64,000 nt of DNA from Bacteroidales bacterium UBA3743 (GTDB taxonomy: Bacteria > Bacteroidota > Bacteroidia > Bacteroidales > Paludibacteraceae): the NCBI GenBank assembly GCA_002371265.1, contig DFGT01000039.1, positions 1 through 64,000 on the forward strand, in the 5' to 3' direction. Within the stretch, counting starts at the first letter, position 1, and each line of letters starts with the position of its first letter. Below the pieces are notes generated by a model that was given only the letters and a program-made list of their open reading frames with translations, made no database searches and was not told the DNA's origin. The position numbers and the translations under genes were made by a program. Of the stretch, positions 8,679 to 18,085 are shown piece after piece.

Positions 8679-10088
8679 TTAATCCATTCCAATGTAGCTT
8701 CTTACACAACGGAAACCTAGGAATGAACGGTTCTCTGTCTGGTACTCATATGTACGCATACCACACTGCAAGAAGATGCTGACATCTTTCCAGCCACCAC
8801 CCTTGATGACTTTTCTACGCAATACATCTGGATCGCTAGACTTAGCGTTGTACTCGTAGTTAGGGTTCATATCGTGTACAAATGAGTAATTAGACTCGTG
8901 GAATGCAGTAGATGTCCACTCTGCAACGTTACCTGCCATATCATACAAACCGAAATCGTTTGGCGGATATGAAGCTACACGTGATGTGATTAGATAACCG
9001 TCGTCTGTGTAGTTACCACGCTGTGGCTTGAAGTTTGCTAAGAAACATCCCTTAGCTGTACGTACGTAGTAACCTCCCCAAGGGTACATTGACAAGTCTT
9101 TGCCTCCACGTGCTGCGTACTCCCACTCAGCCTCAGTTGGTAGACGGAAGTCTTGAACTCGTACTCCTCCATTGGCAATTTGATAACCGTTGAATAGGTT
9201 TGTACGCCAGTGGCAGAATGCCTGAGCCTGTTCCCAAGAAACTCCAACTACTGGATATTCACCGTATCCTGGGTGAGCAAAATACAACTTCATGTATGGC
9301 TCATTGTAAGCGTAAGTAAAGTCACGAATCCAACAAAGTGTATCAGGATAAATGTTGATACGCTTCTTTGAGATGAAGTCTGAACGTTTCTTCAACTCTC
9401 TGTAGATTGTCTTATTGATGATGTGACCTTGCTCGTTGTAGTAAGAAGTGTCCTTACGAATCATCACATCTGCACTATCCTTAGTTACGCCAAGTCCTTC
9501 GATGCTTCTGTTGTATGATCCACGCATTACGTCGAACTTGTTCTCCTTCTTAGCAGCCTGAATGTAGTCTACCCATGAGTACTGGTACGACAAAATCATA
9601 GCGTTCAACTGAGGGAAGATGTCGATATCGTCCTCTCCCATATAGAACATACTATCAATTGCAATTTGCTGATCTTCGTTAGGCTTACTCCAAGGAATGT
9701 CTTTCTTCCAGTTTAGAATAGGCTTCTTTAGCTCATTACCTTTCTTGTCTTGTGTGATCTTAAACTCTTCATCAACTAAAGACAACTTCTCGCGTGCGAT
9801 AGAGTCGCGTACCCAGTGTACGAATTGACGGTACTCTCCATTTGTAATCTCTGTCTCATCCATCCAAAATGCGTCAACAGAAACCGTCTTTGACTGTGAT
9901 GTCATAGCCCAGTTTGCGTCCTGGTCGTTCTGACCAATGGTAAAGGATCCGCGCTTAATGTAAAGCATACCATAAGGAGACGGCTCTTTCCATGATTTTG
10001 AATAAACACCGACCAACTCGCCTCCTCCGTCTCCGGAGCAGCTACCGAGTAGCAATGCAATCACTGAGAAAATTAACAGCTTTTTCAT
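8679..10088 (-). CDS. porK: Type IX secretion lipoprotein PorK/GldK
   Basis: Outer-membrane lipoprotein that forms the T9SS ring with PorN. Seen: a lipoprotein signal peptide with lipobox LLGSC (Cys17), and a formylglycine-generating-enzyme/sulfatase-modifying-factor fold with motifs DAFWMDETEITNGEYRQFV, FRLPTEAEWEYAARGG and VAEWTSTAF, which in GldK proteins is structural and not catalytic. The end, FLGFRCVRSYIG, is typical for this fold. Length 469 is usual. It follows porP by 38 bases and precedes porL by 54. Confidence 0.95.
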   Translation of the reverse strand: MKKLLIFSVIALLLGSCSGDGGGELVGVYSKSWKEPSPYGMLYIKRGSFTIGQNDQDANWAMTSQSKTVSVDAFWMDETEITNGEYRQFVHWVRDSIAREKLSLVDEEFKITQDKKGNELKKPILNWKKDIPWSKPNEDQQIAIDSMFYMGEDDIDIFPQLNAMILSYQYSWVDYIQAAKKENKFDVMRGSYNRSIEGLGVTKDSADVMIRKDTSYYNEQGHIINKTIYRELKKRSDFISKKRINIYPDTLCWIRDFTYAYNEPYMKLYFAHPGYGEYPVVGVSWEQAQAFCHWRTNLFNGYQIANGGVRVQDFRLPTEAEWEYAARGGKDLSMYPWGGYYVRTAKGCFLANFKPQRGNYTDDGYLITSRVASYPPNDFGLYDMAGNVAEWTSTAFHESNYSFVHDMNPNYEYNAKSSDPDVLRRKVIKGGGWKDVSIFLQCGMRTYEYQTENRSFLGFRCVRSYIGMD

Positions 10089-10126
10089 GATATTTGAATT
10101 ACTAATTTTATTTCAAATTTATTGTT

Positions 10127-11095
10127 TTACAAAATTCTTTCACTCTTGTACTTGTCTTTCTTTGAAAAATTCAAATCAAACGAGTATCTAACTACTACGT
10201 CATGTGAACCACCAGACCTTATCATTTTATTTAATGGTAACACATATCCGTATCCAATCTGCATTCCAGATATGACTTCAAAGCTAAATGCAAATGCCAT
10301 CGAACTCCAAAACCATGAGTTTAATGCGAACGTGAATTTCTCTTTGTATGTGCAGACGTTGTTCATTCCTACCTGCATCGAAGAAAAATCTGTTCGAACC
10401 ATCAGTGATGGTCTGTACAAAAACATTTTGCTTCTCGTCTTCAACTTGTATTCTCCATACACAAGCATCGTCGGCTCCAATGCGAATTGCTTTCCCTCTA
10501 CTATTTCTGCTTTGCCGGCGTTCAGATGAAATACTGACACACCAACATCGAGCTTGTTTATTTTTGCCCCGACTCCGAAATTTAGGTCGAAAACAATGTC
10601 GTTCTGCTCTTCGCTTGCTCCTTGTTTGCTTAGTAACGGATCTTGCAGCTTGTGGTAATTGTCTTCTCCTCCAAGTCCTGAAGAAGCTTTATCGTAATCA
10701 AAACTAAAATCCGCGAATCCTACATCCAAACCGAATGACAGGTTGCCTGTCTTTGTTTCTATTCGATGAGCATATTCCAAACCAAATCTTTGGAATTTCC
10801 AGAAACTCTCTGATTGAACAGAGAAGACCACTCCGACAGCTTGATCTCGTTGACATGGCAGATGAGAATTGAAACTGAAAAATACATCTTGAGGATGACC
10901 TTCAAATCCTACCCATTGGGATTGAAACTCTCCCAACACGTTCGTTCTCTTGTTGCTTGCCACTAACGATGGATTAGCTCGTTCCCAATCCAAAACTGCA
11001 CTCAACATATCAAGGCTGTTGAATTGCGAGTACGCAATTATATCGCTGAAAAATAGCGATATAAGCAAAATCAACACCCTTTTTGACCCGTTCAA
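10127..11095 (-). CDS. porP: PorP/SprF-family T9SS outer-membrane protein
   Basis: Small outer-membrane beta-barrel of the PorP/SprF family and first gene of porPKLMN. Seen: a beta-strand pattern through the whole protein and a family-like start of the mature part with WERANPSLVAS. The frame is open to an ATG at 11233, but that start would overlap the upstream gene by 35 bases and place 46 basic residues before the signal peptide. I chose the TTG at 11095, which yields a clean signal peptide (KRVLILLISLFFSDIIAYSQ) and lies just after a promoter-like element at 11111-11142. This start is inferred; the GTG at 11077 is a weaker option because it removes the positive N-region. Confidence 0.8.
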   Translation of the reverse strand: MNGSKRVLILLISLFFSDIIAYSQFNSLDMLSAVLDWERANPSLVASNKRTNVLGEFQSQWVGFEGHPQDVFFSFNSHLPCQRDQAVGVVFSVQSESFWKFQRFGLEYAHRIETKTGNLSFGLDVGFADFSFDYDKASSGLGGEDNYHKLQDPLLSKQGASEEQNDIVFDLNFGVGAKINKLDVGVSVFHLNAGKAEIVEGKQFALEPTMLVYGEYKLKTRSKMFLYRPSLMVRTDFSSMQVGMNNVCTYKEKFTFALNSWFWSSMAFAFSFEVISGMQIGYGYVLPLNKMIRSGGSHDVVVRYSFDLNFSKKDKYKSERIL

Positions 11096-11110
11096 AACGG
11101 AATTTAAGAG

Positions 11111-11142
11111 CAATATTAGTTTTTTTTGCCGTAACTGACAAA
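11111..11142 (-). promoter_or_regulatory. Predicted promoter of the por operon
   Basis: On the minus strand TTTG (11139-11142), a 20-base spacer, and TAATATTG (11111-11118, one mismatch to TAnnTTTG). It would give a leader of only about 10 bases if porP starts at the TTG at 11095. Confidence 0.45.
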
Positions 11143-11198
11143 AAAAATCAACGTAAAAATTCAAAAAAAATTCTCTTTTTGATTTTTGCCGCGACCAG

Positions 11199-11420
11199 TT
11201 AGTACTCCTCTTCATTGAAAAAGAAATCTTCATTGCTTGGGTAATCTGGCCAAATATCCTCTATACATTCGTATATTTCGCCTTCGTCTTCCAACTCTTC
11301 CAAGTTCTCGATAACCTCCAATGGAGCTCCTGATCTAGATGCGTAGTCAATCAATTCATCCTTTGATGCAGGCCATGGAGCATCTTCCAATTTTGTCGCC
11401 AACTCTAATGTCCAATACAT
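11199..11420 (-). CDS. DUF2795-family small acidic protein
   Basis: A 73-residue, strongly acidic protein. It starts MYWTLELATKLEDAPWPA and ends NEDFFFNEEEY, matching the DUF2795 family, which is widespread in Bacteroidota and has no established function. No signal peptide or membrane segment. It is encoded immediately upstream of the por operon on the same strand and has a good promoter of its own (11476-11506), so it may be co-transcribed with porP, although porP also has a candidate promoter. Presence next to T9SS genes is a position, not proof of a role. Confidence 0.82.
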   Translation of the reverse strand: MYWTLELATKLEDAPWPASKDELIDYASRSGAPLEVIENLEELEDEGEIYECIEDIWPDYPSNEDFFFNEEEY

Positions 11421-11475
11421 AAGCGTTTTTGTTAAGAATTAAACAACTTTACACACTCTCCTTTTAGAGAGATTG

Positions 11476-11506
11476 CAAAAGTATATTTTTTTTTAAGGAA
11501 AACAAC
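11476..11506 (-). promoter_or_regulatory. Predicted promoter of the DUF2795 gene
   Basis: On the minus strand GTTG (11503-11506, one mismatch), 19 bases, then TACTTTTG (11476-11483, perfect -7 box), 56 bases before the start codon. Confidence 0.6.
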
Positions 11507-11525
11507 TTTATTGCCTATTATTTTA

Positions 11526-12410
11526 CTAACACTTTTGCTTATTCATGCAAATTGACACCCAATTGTCTTTTTCTTTGACAGTTTGCAAGCTAAAATTATG
11601 TTTTTTAGCAACTTCTTCGATTGCCGGTATGTCTTCCTTGTAAAATCCGCTTAGAATTAATTTTCCGTTTTCTTTAATTGAATTTGCGTATCTCGGTATG
11701 TCGTTGAGCAAAATGTTGCGGTTGATGTTCGCCAAAAATATGTCGTAGACGGAATTCAAACCTTCCACCGTCGCTGCGTCTCCTTGGCGCACGTGTATCT
11801 TGTCCTCCACTTTGTTGACTACCAAATTGTCGATGGAGTTCTCGTATGCCCAAACGTCTATATCAACTGCGTCTACTTTTTCTGCACCTAAATATGCTGC
11901 CAAGATTGACAGTATTGCTGTGCCGCAGCCCATGTCCATCACCGTCTTCCCCTTAAAATCACAGTCAAGCATATTCTTCATCATCAGCCCTGTTGTCTGG
12001 TGATGCCCTGTCCCGAATGCCATTCTCGGATTTATGATGATTTTGTATTTGCTTTCTGGCACGTTCTTGTGAAATTCACTGCACACCACTACTTGGTCTG
12101 CCACTACAATCGGCTGGAAATAGTTTTTTTCCCATTCTTCATTCCAGTCTTTGTCTTCCAGATCTTCTATTTTATATATGATATTTGTATATAGCTCGGA
12201 ACCTTCAATCACTTCTTTCAGTTTGGCCTCAGAAAAGAGATTTTCTGCGACGTAGCATTTCAATACGTCTCCAGCATTTTCAAACGAATCATATCCGATT
12301 CCTGCCAAGTCTTCGCTGAACAGGTCGGCTATGAAATCTCCTCCGTTGTCAAACGATAGCTCTCCGTTAAGTTTTGCCTCTATTACTTTATATTTTGTCT
12401 TGTTATCCAT
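11526..12410 (-). CDS. prmA: Ribosomal protein L11 methyltransferase
   Basis: SAM-dependent enzyme that methylates ribosomal protein L11. Seen: the SAM-binding motif VMDMGCGTAILSILAAYLGA, the acidic ribose-binding DIDVWAYENS after it, and NPRMAFGTGHHQTT ahead of it, which is the PrmA signature. The substrate motif appears as FLANINRNILLNDIP. At 294 residues the length is normal. The ATG at 12410 starts MDNKTKYKVIEAKLNG. The gene lies between the reductase operon terminator (12475-12508) and the DUF2795 gene and seems to be transcribed independently. No clear -33/-7 promoter was found upstream. Confidence 0.94.
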   Translation of the reverse strand: MDNKTKYKVIEAKLNGELSFDNGGDFIADLFSEDLAGIGYDSFENAGDVLKCYVAENLFSEAKLKEVIEGSELYTNIIYKIEDLEDKDWNEEWEKNYFQPIVVADQVVVCSEFHKNVPESKYKIIINPRMAFGTGHHQTTGLMMKNMLDCDFKGKTVMDMGCGTAILSILAAYLGAEKVDAVDIDVWAYENSIDNLVVNKVEDKIHVRQGDAATVEGLNSVYDIFLANINRNILLNDIPRYANSIKENGKLILSGFYKEDIPAIEEVAKKHNFSLQTVKEKDNWVSICMNKQKC

Positions 12411-12474
12411 GTCGTTTATTCATTATATGTATGGGGATGCCTTTTGTGTCTTTTTTCAATATTGGTATTTAATC

Positions 12475-12508
12475 AAAAAGAGGATAGACGTGATTACGCC
12501 TATCCTCT
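12475..12508 (-). terminator. Terminator of the succinate dehydrogenase operon
   Basis: On the minus strand a 13-bp stem beginning AGAGGATAGGCGT, with one G-U pair and a 4-base loop, followed by a T run. It lies 20 bases after the sdhB stop. Confidence 0.85.
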
Positions 12509-12528
12509 CTTTATGTCATCAGACCATA

Positions 12529-13290
12529 TTAGTCTTTCAACTTAGCGCAGATGAACTCACGGTTCAAACGAGCGATGTTGCTGATCGACACTGCCTTTGG
12601 ACACTCTGCCTCACATGCACGTGTGTTAGTACAGTTACCGAAGCCAAGCTCGTCCATCTTTGCGATCATAGCCTTTACTCTCTTTGCAGCCTCTACCTTA
12701 CCCTGAGGAAGAAGAGCCAACTGAGATACCTTTGCTGAAACGAACAACATAGCTGATCCGTTCTTACAAGCTGCTACACAAGCTCCACATCCGATACATG
12801 ATGCTGCATCCATTGCCTCGTCAGCGACTGGCTTTGGAATAGGAATTGCGTTAGCGTCTGGAATACCACCTGTGTTAACTGAAGTGTAACCACCAGCCTG
12901 CATGATCTTGTCGAAAGCTGAACGGTCTACCATCAAGTCGCGGATTACTGGGAATGCAGCTGAACGCCAAGGCTCGATTGTGATAGTGTCACCATCGTTG
13001 AAACGGCGCATGTGTAGCTGACATGTTGTAACCTCCTGGTCTTTTCCGTGTGGATGTCCGTTGATATACAATGAACACATACCACAAATACCCTCACGAC
13101 AGTCGTGGTCGAACACTACAGGCTCTTTTCTTTCCTTAACCAACTTCTCGTTAAGAACGTCAAGCATCTCTAGGAATGAGCTTTCTGTAGAAATTCCTTC
13201 CAACTGGTATGTCTCGAAAGCACCCTTCTCCTGAGGACCTCTCTGACGCCATACCTTAAGTGTTATATTTAATTCTTTTTCTTTTCCCAT
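12529..13290 (-). CDS. sdhB: Succinate dehydrogenase/fumarate reductase iron-sulfur subunit
   Basis: Iron-sulfur subunit that passes electrons between the flavin subunit and the membrane quinone site. Seen: a [2Fe-2S] cluster set in DCREGICGMCSLYING with a fourth Cys in VTTCQLH, then CIGCGACVAACKNG and CTNTRACEAECPKAV for the other clusters. The upstream ATG at 13308 would add six residues; I use the ATG at 13290 (MGKEKELNITLKVWRQ), the usual family start. It is the last gene of the C-A-B operon, 30 bases after sdhA, and a terminator follows. In anaerobic Bacteroidales this complex normally works as a fumarate reductase that forms succinate. Confidence 0.95.
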   Translation of the reverse strand: MGKEKELNITLKVWRQRGPQEKGAFETYQLEGISTESSFLEMLDVLNEKLVKERKEPVVFDHDCREGICGMCSLYINGHPHGKDQEVTTCQLHMRRFNDGDTITIEPWRSAAFPVIRDLMVDRSAFDKIMQAGGYTSVNTGGIPDANAIPIPKPVADEAMDAASCIGCGACVAACKNGSAMLFVSAKVSQLALLPQGKVEAAKRVKAMIAKMDELGFGNCTNTRACEAECPKAVSISNIARLNREFICAKLKD

Positions 13291-13320
13291 TTTTGTCAGA
13301 ATTTTCAAGTTTACTAGAAA

Positions 13321-15264
13321 TTAGTTCTTGTAGTTACGAGTCTTACGCTCTGTCTCCTCGTAGTCAAGTGGCTCCTTCAAAAGTTCAGGATCTGAGTTCT
13401 CACCTGTGTACTTCCAGCAAGCAACATATGAGTACTGGTCATCCTGACGAAGAGCTTCACCCTCCTCTGTCTGGTACTCCTCACGGAAGTGACCACCACA
13501 AGACTCATTTCTGTTGTAACCATCGATAGCCATCAAGTAGCCGATCTCCAAGAAGTCAGACAATCTCAAAGCCTTCTCCAACTCTGTGTTTAGTGTGTTG
13601 GCCTCACCTGGGATGTAGACGTTGCTCCAGAACTCTTTCTTAAGCTCCTTAAGCTTCTTCATAGCTGTCTCAAGACCTTCCTTAGTACGGCCCATACCTA
13701 CGTACTCCCACATAATGTGACCTAGTCTCTTGTGGATTGAGTCAACACTCTCAGAACCCTGAATGCTCATCAACTTGTTGATCTTGTCCTGAACACCCTT
13801 CTCTGCCTCTACGAACTCAGGAAGGTCTGTGCTCATTCTTGGCACCTGGATCTGATCTGCCAAGTAGTTCTGGATTGTGTATGGCAATACGAAGTAACCA
13901 TCTGCAAGACCCTGCATCAATGCTGACGCACCAAGACGGTTAGCACCGTGGTCTGAGAAGTTTGCCTCACCGATTGCGAACAAACCTGGGATAGATGTCA
14001 TCAACTCGTAGTCAACCCAGATACCACCCATTGTGTAGTGGATAGCAGGGAATATCTTCATTGGAACCTCGTATGGATTCTCGTCTGTGATCTTCTCATA
14101 CATCTGGAACAAGTTGCCATATTTCTGAGCAACTACGTCCTTACCTAGACGTTGGATAGCGTACTTGAAGTCAAGGAATACAGCAAGACCTGTGTTGTTT
14201 ACTCCGAATCCTTTGTCGCAACGCTCCTTAGCTGCACGTGAAGCAACGTCACGTGGCACTAGGTTACCGAATGCTGGGTAACGACGCTCCAAGTAGAAAT
14301 CGCGGTCCTCATCAGGAATATCGTTAGCTGTCTTTCTTCCCTCCTGGATAGCCTTTGCGTCCTCAAGCTTCTTAGGAACCCAGATACGGCCATCGTTACG
14401 AAGAGACTCAGACATCAATGTCAACTTAGACTGGATGTCTCCGTGAACTGGAATACAAGTTGGGTGAATCTGAGCGTAGCATGGGTTAGCGAAGTAAGCT
14501 CCCTTACGGTAGATCTGCATAGCTGCAGAACCGTTAGATCCCATAGCGTTAGTAGAAAGGAAGTAAGTGTTTCCGTATCCACCAGTACCGATTACTACTG
14601 CGTGACCGAAGAAACGCTCGATCTTACCTGTAACAAGATTACGTGCGATGATACCACGAGCACGACCCTCAATGATAACGACGTCAAGCATCTCATAACG
14701 AGTGTAAAGCTTAACTGTACCCTTGTTGACCTGACGGCTAAGTGCTGAGTATGCACCAAGTAGAAGCTGCTGTCCTGTCTGACCCTTAGCGTAGAATGTA
14801 CGAGACACCTGAGCTCCACCGAATGAACGGTTGTCTAGAAGACCGCCGTACTCACGAGCGAATGGAACGCCCTGAGCTACACACTGGTCGATGATGCTGT
14901 TAGACACTTCAGCAAGACGGTAAACGTTTGCCTCACGTGCACGGTAGTCACCACCCTTGATTGTATCGTAGAATAGACGGTATACTGAGTCGCCGTCGTT
15001 CTGATAGTTCTTAGCTGCGTTGATACCTCCCTGTGCTGCGATAGAGTGAGCACGACGTGGAGAATCTTGAATACAGAAATTCAATACGTTGAATCCAAGA
15101 GCTCCAAGAGAAGCTGCTGCAGATGCTCCTGCAAGTCCTGTTCCAACAACGATGATGTCCAACTTACGCTTGTTTGCTGGATTCACCAATTTCTGATGAT
15201 TTTTATAGTTGGTCCACTTCTGAGCCAAAGGACCTTTAGGAATTTTTGAATCTATAGTTGCCAT
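13321..15264 (-). CDS. sdhA: Succinate dehydrogenase/fumarate reductase flavoprotein subunit
   Basis: Catalytic FAD subunit. Seen: an N-terminal dinucleotide fold IIVVGTGLAGASAAASLGAL, the flavinylation-type histidine in RAHSIAAQGGINAAKN, and the catalytic region GGIWVDYELMTSIPGLFAIGE, read here in parts. At 647 residues it matches the long Bacteroidota/epsilonproteobacterial form, not the shorter E. coli enzyme. It lies 25 bases downstream of sdhC and 30 bases upstream of sdhB. Direction of the reaction in the cell cannot be told from sequence; fermentative fumarate reduction is the expected one in this group. Confidence 0.96.
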   Translation of the reverse strand: MATIDSKIPKGPLAQKWTNYKNHQKLVNPANKRKLDIIVVGTGLAGASAAASLGALGFNVLNFCIQDSPRRAHSIAAQGGINAAKNYQNDGDSVYRLFYDTIKGGDYRAREANVYRLAEVSNSIIDQCVAQGVPFAREYGGLLDNRSFGGAQVSRTFYAKGQTGQQLLLGAYSALSRQVNKGTVKLYTRYEMLDVVIIEGRARGIIARNLVTGKIERFFGHAVVIGTGGYGNTYFLSTNAMGSNGSAAMQIYRKGAYFANPCYAQIHPTCIPVHGDIQSKLTLMSESLRNDGRIWVPKKLEDAKAIQEGRKTANDIPDEDRDFYLERRYPAFGNLVPRDVASRAAKERCDKGFGVNNTGLAVFLDFKYAIQRLGKDVVAQKYGNLFQMYEKITDENPYEVPMKIFPAIHYTMGGIWVDYELMTSIPGLFAIGEANFSDHGANRLGASALMQGLADGYFVLPYTIQNYLADQIQVPRMSTDLPEFVEAEKGVQDKINKLMSIQGSESVDSIHKRLGHIMWEYVGMGRTKEGLETAMKKLKELKKEFWSNVYIPGEANTLNTELEKALRLSDFLEIGYLMAIDGYNRNESCGGHFREEYQTEEGEALRQDDQYSYVACWKYTGENSDPELLKEPLDYEETERKTRNYKN

Positions 15265-15289
15265 AATTTCTTCAATTTAATATGGGAAT

Positions 15290-16006
15290 TTAAGCGAAGT
15301 AGCCGTAGAATACCACTGCTATAAAGCCTGCGCAAACAACTGTTGCAAAGATGTTAGAGATGCACTTCCAACGAGGCATCCAAGTCTTGTTGTTAGCTCC
15401 TAGTGTCTGCATAGCCGACCACATACCGTGTGTCAAGTGGAACCACAATGCGATCAACCAAATAACGTAAAGAACTACGTTTACTGGATTCTTGAATGTG
15501 TACAAAATCAATGCTGCACCATTCTGAGTTGCTTCTACCTCGTTGTTCAACTGTAGGTTCACTGAATTAACAGCAGCCTCTGTAGCTTGGATCATCTCTG
15601 CATTGCCAAGTAGCTCAGGAAGCATCATCTTTGACCAGAAGTGTACCAAGTGGATGCAAAGGCCGATGATCACGATTGCTCCAAGAAGGAACATGTTCTG
15701 AGATGCCCATTCTACTGATCCCTGATTCTCAGATACAGCATATCTCTGCTCACCACGTGCCTTGCGATTCTGCAATGTAAGAATAATTGCGTAGGCAAAG
15801 TGAACGAACACTCCCGCAGCTAGCACAGCTGTACCAGCCACTGCATACCAGTTAGACCCTAGAAAGCCACATACTTGGTTGTATGCGTCAGAGCTAATGA
15901 TAGCCACTAAATTCATTGACATGTGAAATGCCAAAAACAAGATGAGGAATAGTCCTGATATGCTCATTATCAGTTTTCTTCCCACCGAAGAACTAGTTAA
16001 CCACAT
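15290..16006 (-). CDS. sdhC: Succinate dehydrogenase/fumarate reductase cytochrome b subunit
   Basis: Di-haem membrane anchor (cytochrome b558 family) of the complex. Seen: about five hydrophobic helices, for example KLIMSISGLFLILFLAFHMS, GTAVLAAGVFVHFAYAIIL and NVVLYVIWLIALWFHLTHG, with several histidines placed in the helices as in haem-ligating members (LAFHMS, VHFAYA, HLVHFW, WFHLTHG). The single-anchor C-A-B layout is the type B arrangement. It is the first gene of the operon and has a well-formed promoter at 16068-16099. Confidence 0.92.
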   Translation of the reverse strand: MWLTSSSVGRKLIMSISGLFLILFLAFHMSMNLVAIISSDAYNQVCGFLGSNWYAVAGTAVLAAGVFVHFAYAIILTLQNRKARGEQRYAVSENQGSVEWASQNMFLLGAIVIIGLCIHLVHFWSKMMLPELLGNAEMIQATEAAVNSVNLQLNNEVEATQNGAALILYTFKNPVNVVLYVIWLIALWFHLTHGMWSAMQTLGANNKTWMPRWKCISNIFATVVCAGFIAVVFYGYFA

Positions 16007-16067
16007 AAAATTACGTTTAATGAATTATTTTTTATTAATTTTTATTTCCATTTTGTGCAATATTCGG

Positions 16068-16099
16068 CAAAAATAAAAAGCGGAAATCAAAAACGCAAA
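16068..16099 (-). promoter_or_regulatory. Predicted promoter of sdhCAB
   Basis: On the minus strand TTTG (16096-16099), a 20-base spacer, and TATTTTTG (16068-16075): exact matches to both boxes of the Bacteroidota consensus. Confidence 0.7.
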
Positions 16100-16450
16100 C
16101 AAAAAAATTGTTTTTTGCAAAATATGCTGATTTATCAACAATCACGTAAATTTCTGCTATTTTCAGACAAAGTGAAAAGGATAATGTGTTTTACATTGCA
16201 TTTATATGTATTCATATTTAATTTCGGACCCAAAGTGTAATATTATACGGTTTTGAGCAAATTATTTCATTTTGCGAATACTTTCGCATAAATATTAAAA
16301 TGCATAATGTAAAGTAAAAATGATAGATTTAAGCAAAACGTATGATTTACCGACATTTTTATTTTACGCAAGTTTACTATTTGTTACGATTGTGTTACAT
16401 TTTGAAAATATTCAAATATTTATGCAAAACAAAAAAAGCCGTTTTTTCAT
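16100..16450. other. AT-rich divergent intergenic region, no gene
   Basis: About 530 bases separate sdhC (minus) from the DASS transporter (plus). The two ends hold predicted promoters; the middle part is very AT-rich and has no credible ORF or RNA gene. Its length suggests room for regulator binding, but I see no convincing operator. Confidence 0.5.
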
Positions 16451-16481
16451 TTTGTCAAACGCTTTGTTATAAATAAATTTG
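16451..16481 (+). promoter_or_regulatory. Predicted promoter of the DASS transporter
   Basis: TTTG (16451-16454), 19 bases, TAAATTTG (16474-16481): exact matches to the -33 and -7 consensus, 58 bases before the start codon. Confidence 0.65.
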
Positions 16482-16539
16482 CGTCGCTTTTAACAACTTT
16501 GAATTAATAACAAGTAAAACAAAATATCAAAAAGGTTTT

Positions 16540-18066
16540 ATGGAACCAAAAGAGCAACTAAGTACGTCTCTGTCTGAGCCACAGACAGCAAAGTCGGCCC
16601 CTTCAGGAGTGCCTACAGACAACAAAAAACTCATTTGTCTAGGCATTTGTCTCGCAATCGGACTATTGGCATGGTTTTTGCCAGCGAGCGCATTCGGACT
16701 TAAGGGTGACCCTACAGTTTTAGAGCAGCGTGTAATTGCAATCTTCTTGTTTGCTGCCGCAATGTGGATTACAGAGCCAATTCCAATCTGGACGACTTCG
16801 GTTTTGACAATGGTGTTGATGCTCCTTACTGTTTCCAATAGTGCTGTGGCATTTATGACTCCCGAAAAAGGAGCTGAACTTTATAATGGTCAGATTTACG
16901 GAGAACCGATAAGTTATAAGGCTATCATGGCGGCTTTCGCTGATCCTACTATCATGCTTTTCATGGGTGGATTTGTGTTGGCTATCGCAGCCACTAAGTA
17001 TAAGATGGATGCTGGTCTTGCAAAAGCAATGTTGAAGCCATTTGGAACAAGAGCTGAATATGTGCTTCTTGGTTTCATCTTGATCTCTGCGACATTCTCA
17101 ATGTTTATGAGTAATACGGCAACAGCAGCGATGATGCTTACGATCCTGTCTCCTGTGCTTGCGACTCTTCCTTCTGATGGAAAAGGTAAAATTGGACTTG
17201 CTCTTGCTATTCCTATCGCATGTAACGTTGGTGGTATCGGAACTCCTATCGGAACTCCACCAAACGCAATCGCAACAGGTTTCCTTGAGAAGCAGGGTAT
17301 TGAAATTGCATTCGGCGACTGGATGTTGATGATGGTCCCTGTAGTGTTGATTATCTTGGTATTTTCATGGTTCTTACTTGTTAAGCTTTTCCCATTCTCA
17401 CAGAGAGACATCGTGATTGAAGTTCCTGGAGATTTCGACAAGAGCCCTAAGGCATTCATTGTTTACGTGACTTTCGGTATCACTATCTTCCTTTGGGTGT
17501 TTGGAAAGGATTTGTTTGGCATCAATGCCAATGTTGTTGCTTTGATTCCATTTGCAGTCTTCTCTATCACAGGTGTGATCACAAAGAAGGATCTTGCTTT
17601 GATCGACTGGGATGTTCTTTGGCTTGTGGCAGGAGGATTCGCTCTAGGTATCGGATTGGATAAGACAGGTCTGGGAAAACACATGGTAGATTCAATTCCA
17701 TTGGATCAGTGGCCTACACTTGTGATGATGATTGGCGCTGGTGTCCTATGTATCACGATGAGTACATTCATGTCTAACTCTGGTACTGCAGCACTTCTAG
17801 TTCCAATTCTTGCCGCAGCGGGTATGGGTATGCAGGAGCAGTTGGCTTCATTCGGTGGTGTGCCTGCACTTCTTATCGGTGTTGCGTTGTCAGCTTCACT
17901 TGCAATGTCTCTGCCTATCTCAACTCCTCCAAATGCACTCGCTTACGCCAAGGGATTCATTCAGCAGAAGGATATGGCTGTAGTGGGTATCATAGTTGGT
18001 GTTTTCGGTATGATCGTAGGTTACTCTGCTTTGATCTTGTTCGGCAACACAGTTTTCGGAAACTAA
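16540..18066 (+). CDS. DASS-family sodium/dicarboxylate transporter
   Basis: Inner-membrane transporter of the divalent anion:sodium symporter (SLC13) family, which moves succinate, fumarate, malate or citrate. Seen: 508 residues with many hydrophobic helices and both substrate/sodium-binding hairpin motifs, FMSNTATAAMMLTIL in the first half and FMSNSGTAALLVPIL in the second. The pair of SNT/SNS motifs is diagnostic. The N-terminal 35 residues are polar and probably cytoplasmic. It is divergent from the reductase operon and upstream of a DcaP-like channel, so succinate or a related C4-dicarboxylate is the likely substrate (inference). Uptake or export cannot be decided from sequence. Confidence 0.92.
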   Translation: MEPKEQLSTSLSEPQTAKSAPSGVPTDNKKLICLGICLAIGLLAWFLPASAFGLKGDPTVLEQRVIAIFLFAAAMWITEPIPIWTTSVLTMVLMLLTVSNSAVAFMTPEKGAELYNGQIYGEPISYKAIMAAFADPTIMLFMGGFVLAIAATKYKMDAGLAKAMLKPFGTRAEYVLLGFILISATFSMFMSNTATAAMMLTILSPVLATLPSDGKGKIGLALAIPIACNVGGIGTPIGTPPNAIATGFLEKQGIEIAFGDWMLMMVPVVLIILVFSWFLLVKLFPFSQRDIVIEVPGDFDKSPKAFIVYVTFGITIFLWVFGKDLFGINANVVALIPFAVFSITGVITKKDLALIDWDVLWLVAGGFALGIGLDKTGLGKHMVDSIPLDQWPTLVMMIGAGVLCITMSTFMSNSGTAALLVPILAAAGMGMQEQLASFGGVPALLIGVALSASLAMSLPISTPPNALAYAKGFIQQKDMAVVGIIVGVFGMIVGYSALILFGNTVFGN

Positions 18067-18085
18067 TTATTCAAAATATATTTTG

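Noticed and set aside
14595..14819. Long antisense ORFs inside sdhA and other genes
   Set aside because: They are shadows of strongly conserved coding frames on the other strand or in other frames.
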